NCBI RefSeq assembly: GCF_023231945.1
Contig: NZ_JAJLJH010000001.1
Span: forward strand, 1,798,001-1,862,000
DNA: 64,000 nucleotides
DNA from: Scleromatobacter humisilvae
GTDB taxonomy: Bacteria > Pseudomonadota > Gammaproteobacteria > Burkholderiales > Burkholderiaceae_C
Direction: 5' to 3'
Shown one piece after another: positions 61,228-64,000 of the stretch (the first letter of the stretch is position 1; each line of letters begins with the position of its first letter). The notes beneath the pieces were generated by a model that searched no databases, was not told where the DNA came from, and worked only from the letters and a program-made list of their open reading frames with translations. A program made the translations under genes and the position numbers.

Positions 61228-61988
61228 CGCGCGCGGGCGTGCCGGCGCTGTCGGTGGCGGTGTTCCTGCTCGCGTGGGAGATCGCAGTGCGCGCGCTGCA
61301 CATCCCGGCCTACCTGCTGCCCGCGCCGTCGCTGATCGCCACCACGCTGGCCGACAACTTCGCGTCGCTGGCGCTGAGCTGGTGGTTCACCGTGCGCATC
61401 ACGCTGATCGCGCTGGCGCTCGCGATGGCCGGCGGCGTGCTGATCGCCGCGCTGTTCGCGCTCTCGCGCACCGCCGAACGCGCGCTGGCGCCGTTCGCGG
61501 TGGTGCTGCAGGTCACGCCCATCGTGGCGATCGCGCCGCTGATCATGATCCTGACCGACAGCCCGCTCGCGACGGTGATCGTCTGCGCCTGGATCGTCGC
61601 GTTCTTCCCGATCCTCGCCAACACGCTGACCGGCCTGCGCAGCGTCGACGCCAACCTGCGCGACCTGTTCGCGCTGCAGCGCGCGAGCCGCTGGCAGACG
61701 CTGCGCCACCTGCTGGTGCCCGCCGCGCTGCCGTCGTTCATGACGGGCCTGCGCATCGCCGGCGGCCTCGCGCTGATCGGCGAGGTGGGCGGCGAGTTCG
61801 CGGCCGGGGCCGCGGGACGCGACACGGGGCTGGCGTCTCGCATCCTCGAGTCGGCGTTCCGCACCGAGATTCCGAAGATGTTCGCGGCGCTGACGCTCGT
61901 CGCCTGCACCGGCGTCGCGCTCTACCTGCTGACCGGCGCGCTGAGTCGCGCGCTGCTGCAGCGCTGGCACGAGAGCGAGCGCATCTAG
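61224..61988 (+). CDS. ABC transporter permease (BPD type)
   Basis: This 254-aa membrane protein has six hydrophobic segments. The EAA-type loop is near DANLRDLFALQRASRWQTLR, with HLLVPAALPSFMTGLRIAGG after it, as in SsuC/TauC-type permeases. GTG at 61224 overlaps the ATPase stop, so both are coupled. It ends 5 bp from a convergent gene. Confidence 0.92.
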   Translation: MTRAGVPALSVAVFLLAWEIAVRALHIPAYLLPAPSLIATTLADNFASLALSWWFTVRITLIALALAMAGGVLIAALFALSRTAERALAPFAVVLQVTPIVAIAPLIMILTDSPLATVIVCAWIVAFFPILANTLTGLRSVDANLRDLFALQRASRWQTLRHLLVPAALPSFMTGLRIAGGLALIGEVGGEFAAGAAGRDTGLASRILESAFRTEIPKMFAALTLVACTGVALYLLTGALSRALLQRWHESERI

Positions 61989-61993
61989 CGCGT

Positions 61994-62491
61994 TCAGCCC
62001 ACCAGCTTCTTCCAGAACGAGGTCGCCGCCGGCCTGGTCTTGGCGTCGTAGATCTCGGCGGGGATGCCGATCATCGCCGGGCCCGACATCGTCGCCCCGG
62101 CGAGCGACTGCCCATCGTTGAGCGCCTTGTTGGCCGCGCCGACCATCGAGCTGCGCTTGGCGACGTTGGAGAACACGGTGCGCGGGCCGTCGCGGTAGAT
62201 CGCGGCCGCGATCTTGACCGTCTCGCCGAAGATCGGCTCGCGGTCGAACGGGAAGTCCTTCCAGGTGCCGTCGCTGGCCCGCGCGCTGAAGGTGGTGGGC
62301 AGCGTCACGTCGCCCACGTGGGGCAGCAACACGTAGCCGAAGGCCTCGGGGATCCAGTCGACGAGGCGGCGCACGGTCATCTTGTCGCTGGCGAAGCGGC
62401 CGATGGCGATCTCGATCTCCAGGTCGCGCCGGTCGCCCTCACCCAGTTGCGAGATGGCGCGCTGGATGTCTTCAGTGGAAACGTTCAGCAT
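61994..62491 (-). CDS. Conserved-looking hypothetical protein
   Basis: This 165-aa cytoplasmic protein starts MLNVSTEDIQRAISQLGEGD and contains IPEAFGYVLLPHVGDVTLPT and PFDREPIFGETVKIAAAIYR. It ends in SFWKKLVG. No motif I recognise, no membrane segment. Codon use and the ATG at 62491 look normal. It lies 28 bp downstream of the M16 peptidase gene on the same strand, so the two probably form an operon. Confidence 0.7.
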   Translation of the reverse strand: MLNVSTEDIQRAISQLGEGDRRDLEIEIAIGRFASDKMTVRRLVDWIPEAFGYVLLPHVGDVTLPTTFSARASDGTWKDFPFDREPIFGETVKIAAAIYRDGPRTVFSNVAKRSSMVGAANKALNDGQSLAGATMSGPAMIGIPAEIYDAKTRPAATSFWKKLVG

Positions 62492-62519
62492 GGCAAGGCG
62501 GATCAGTGGACCGACAAAA

Positions 62520-63848
62520 TCAATGCACGATGGTCGCACGCCGCGCGCGGGCCGTCGCCCGCGCGCGGGGCGCCGGCGCCGACACGAGTTCGCGCAGCCG
62601 CTCGCCCGTCAGCGCGCCCAGCTTGCCCGCGATGGCCAGCACCGGCGGCGCCGAAAGCATGCGCGCAAAGGCCTCGCGCACCTGGTCGGCCGACACGCCC
62701 TCGACGCGCGCGCGCAGCTCCTCGGGCGAGCGCACGCGGCCGTGCACGAACAGGTCCAGCGCGGCGTCTTCCACGCGGCGCACCGGGCGCTCCTGCGCGC
62801 GCATCCGGCGCACGGCGATCTGGTTGCGGGCGCGTTCGAGGTCGATCGCGCCGACCGACGCGGCGTGCGACTGCAGCAGCCGGTGCGTCTCGCGCAGCAG
62901 CTCGTCGACCTTGTCCGGCGTGGTCGACGCCTCGATCACGAACTGCCCGCAGGCCTCCATGATGTCGGCCGAGCACGCGGCGTAGTAGACGAGGCCGCGG
63001 CGCTCGCGGATCTCGTTCATCAGCGGCGAGCTCATGCCCTCGCCGAACAATGCGGCGGCCACGCTGGCGGCGGGCTGGTCGTCCTTCATCGAGGCGATCG
63101 GATAGCCCAGCACGACGTGGCTCTGGCTGCAGCCGGCCAGCCGGTTGGCCTTGACGCCGCCCAGCCACGCCGGCGCCTCCATCGAGTGCGCGCCGCCGGC
63201 GGGCATGTCGCCGAACGCGGCCTCGGCCTCGCGCACGATGGCGTCGTGGTCGACGTTGCCGGCCACGCCGACGACGACGTTGGCGCCGCTGTATTGCTGC
63301 CCGACGTAGGCCAGCAGCTCGTCGCGCGTGAAGCGCTCGATGTTGCGGCGCGTCCCGATCACGGCCTGCGCCATCGGATGCGCGCCGTAGCAGAGCTTGT
63401 CGAACTGGCGGAACGCGGTCGACATCGGGTCTTCCTCGTCCTCGAGATATTCCTGCAGGATCACCTGGCGCTCGCGTTCGAGCTCGGCGGCCGGGAACGT
63501 GGGCCGGCGCACGATGTCGCCCAGCATGCGCACGAATTCGACGGCGTCGCGCGCCATTCCGCTGAGGTGGTAGGCGGTGTGGTCCTTGTCGGTGTGCGCG
63601 TTGACCTCGGCGCCCAGGCGTTCGGCGTCGATGTTGATCTTCGCGGCGTCGCGCGTGGTCGTGCCCTTGAACGCCATGTGCTCGACGACGTGGCTGATGC
63701 CGTTCAGGCGGGCGCTCTCGTGGCCCGAGCCGGTGCGCACGAACACGCTGGCGCTCGCGCTGGCGAGCCACGGCATGTGGATGGTGACGACACGCACGCC
63801 GTTGGCGAGCGTCGTGAGGCGGGTGTCCTGGCTGTCCGGAAATTGCAT
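62520..63848 (-). CDS. M16 family zinc peptidase
   Basis: This 442-aa protein carries the inverted zinc motif HVVEH (H53, E56 catalytic, H57) and the third ligand E133 in VILQEYLEDEEDP, 76 residues later as in the family. The C-terminal half is the second M16 domain (GLVYYAACSADIMEACGQFV). There is no signal peptide. It ends in a basic Ala/Arg tail. ATG 63848 was chosen; the upstream extension is low-complexity. Confidence 0.93.
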   Translation of the reverse strand: MQFPDSQDTRLTTLANGVRVVTIHMPWLASASASVFVRTGSGHESARLNGISHVVEHMAFKGTTTRDAAKINIDAERLGAEVNAHTDKDHTAYHLSGMARDAVEFVRMLGDIVRRPTFPAAELERERQVILQEYLEDEEDPMSTAFRQFDKLCYGAHPMAQAVIGTRRNIERFTRDELLAYVGQQYSGANVVVGVAGNVDHDAIVREAEAAFGDMPAGGAHSMEAPAWLGGVKANRLAGCSQSHVVLGYPIASMKDDQPAASVAAALFGEGMSSPLMNEIRERRGLVYYAACSADIMEACGQFVIEASTTPDKVDELLRETHRLLQSHAASVGAIDLERARNQIAVRRMRAQERPVRRVEDAALDLFVHGRVRSPEELRARVEGVSADQVREAFARMLSAPPVLAIAGKLGALTGERLRELVSAPAPRARATARARRATIVH

Positions 63849-63959
63849 GCCCCCATTGTCGGCGACCGGCGCGGCCGGCCCTCCGCGCAGGGGCTTGACG
63901 CTTTCCGCACTCGACGGTGGCTCGTATGATGGCCCGCGTCCTCCTGCCACGGATCCCCC

Positions 63960-64000
63960 ATGCCAACCATCAAGCTCGCCCTGTTCGCCACGCTGCTCGC
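63960..64000 (+). CDS. Start of a further gene (partial, probably exported protein)
   Basis: The last 41 bases read MPTIKLALFATLL in one frame, which looks like the beginning of a signal peptide. It is divergent from the M16 gene. No clear ribosome binding site is present and the rest is outside the window. Confidence 0.35.
   Translation, partial: MPTIKLALFATLL

Overview
The window is high-GC bacterial DNA from a betaproteobacterium of the order Burkholderiales, most likely near the Leptothrix/Rubrivivax/Roseateles/Ideonella group. The evidence is the gene order (tRNA-Tyr-Gly-Thr-tuf-tRNA-Trp-secE-nusG-rplKAJL-rpoBC, then rpsLG-fusA-tuf-rpsJ), the rpe/gph/trpEGDC neighbourhood, three PEP-CTERM proteins, a bo3-type quinol oxidase and a fused indolepyruvate ferredoxin oxidoreductase. 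The genus is an inference; there is no rRNA gene in the window.

Positions 1-27,100 are the translation/transcription core, almost all on the minus strand. Reading 5'->3' on that strand: a stable-RNA promoter, tRNA-Tyr, tRNA-Gly, tRNA-Thr, tuf, tRNA-Trp and a strong terminator; then secE-nusG-rplK-rplA-rplJ-rplL-rpoB-rpoC; then an 8-kb accessory block (two PEP-CTERM proteins, cyoABCD, a DUF3943-like outer-membrane protein and an orphan PIN protein); then rpsL-rpsG-fusA-tuf-rpsJ behind its own sigma70 promoter. The two tuf genes encode the same protein, and their DNA differs only near the ends.

Positions 27,100-37,800 hold a broken-up tryptophan locus. trpG-ltaE-trpD-trpC-ung form a tightly overlapping operon. 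trpE lies 3 kb upstream of trpG, separated from it by a TPR gene and a transglutaminase-like lipoprotein gene. gph lies beyond trpE, past a TonB-like gene. Both trp units are preceded by a short open reading frame ending in a Trp-x-Trp motif, placed a few bases after a -10 box. These look like two separate, nearly leaderless trp attenuator peptides and are the main discovery candidate of the window.

Positions 37,900-47,100 are signalling genes: two large soluble hybrid histidine kinases (1367 and 1224 aa, each ending in Hpt), a stand-alone receiver protein and CreA. Between them is a 268-bp non-coding element with long terminal inverted repeats and two internal long hairpins, a three-way-junction structure that looks like a non-autonomous mobile element.

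Positions 47,300-56,000 contain egtD/egtB, rpe, apaG, mltA, a third PEP-CTERM protein, and a diguanylate cyclase with a periplasmic solute-binding sensor co-transcribed with a secreted protein of unknown function. Positions 56,000-64,000 contain an Lrp/AsnC regulator divergent from a fused indolepyruvate:ferredoxin oxidoreductase, an ABC transporter pair without a binding protein, an unknown protein, an M16 peptidase and the first codons of a further gene. I saw no transposase, integrase, CRISPR array or rRNA gene.
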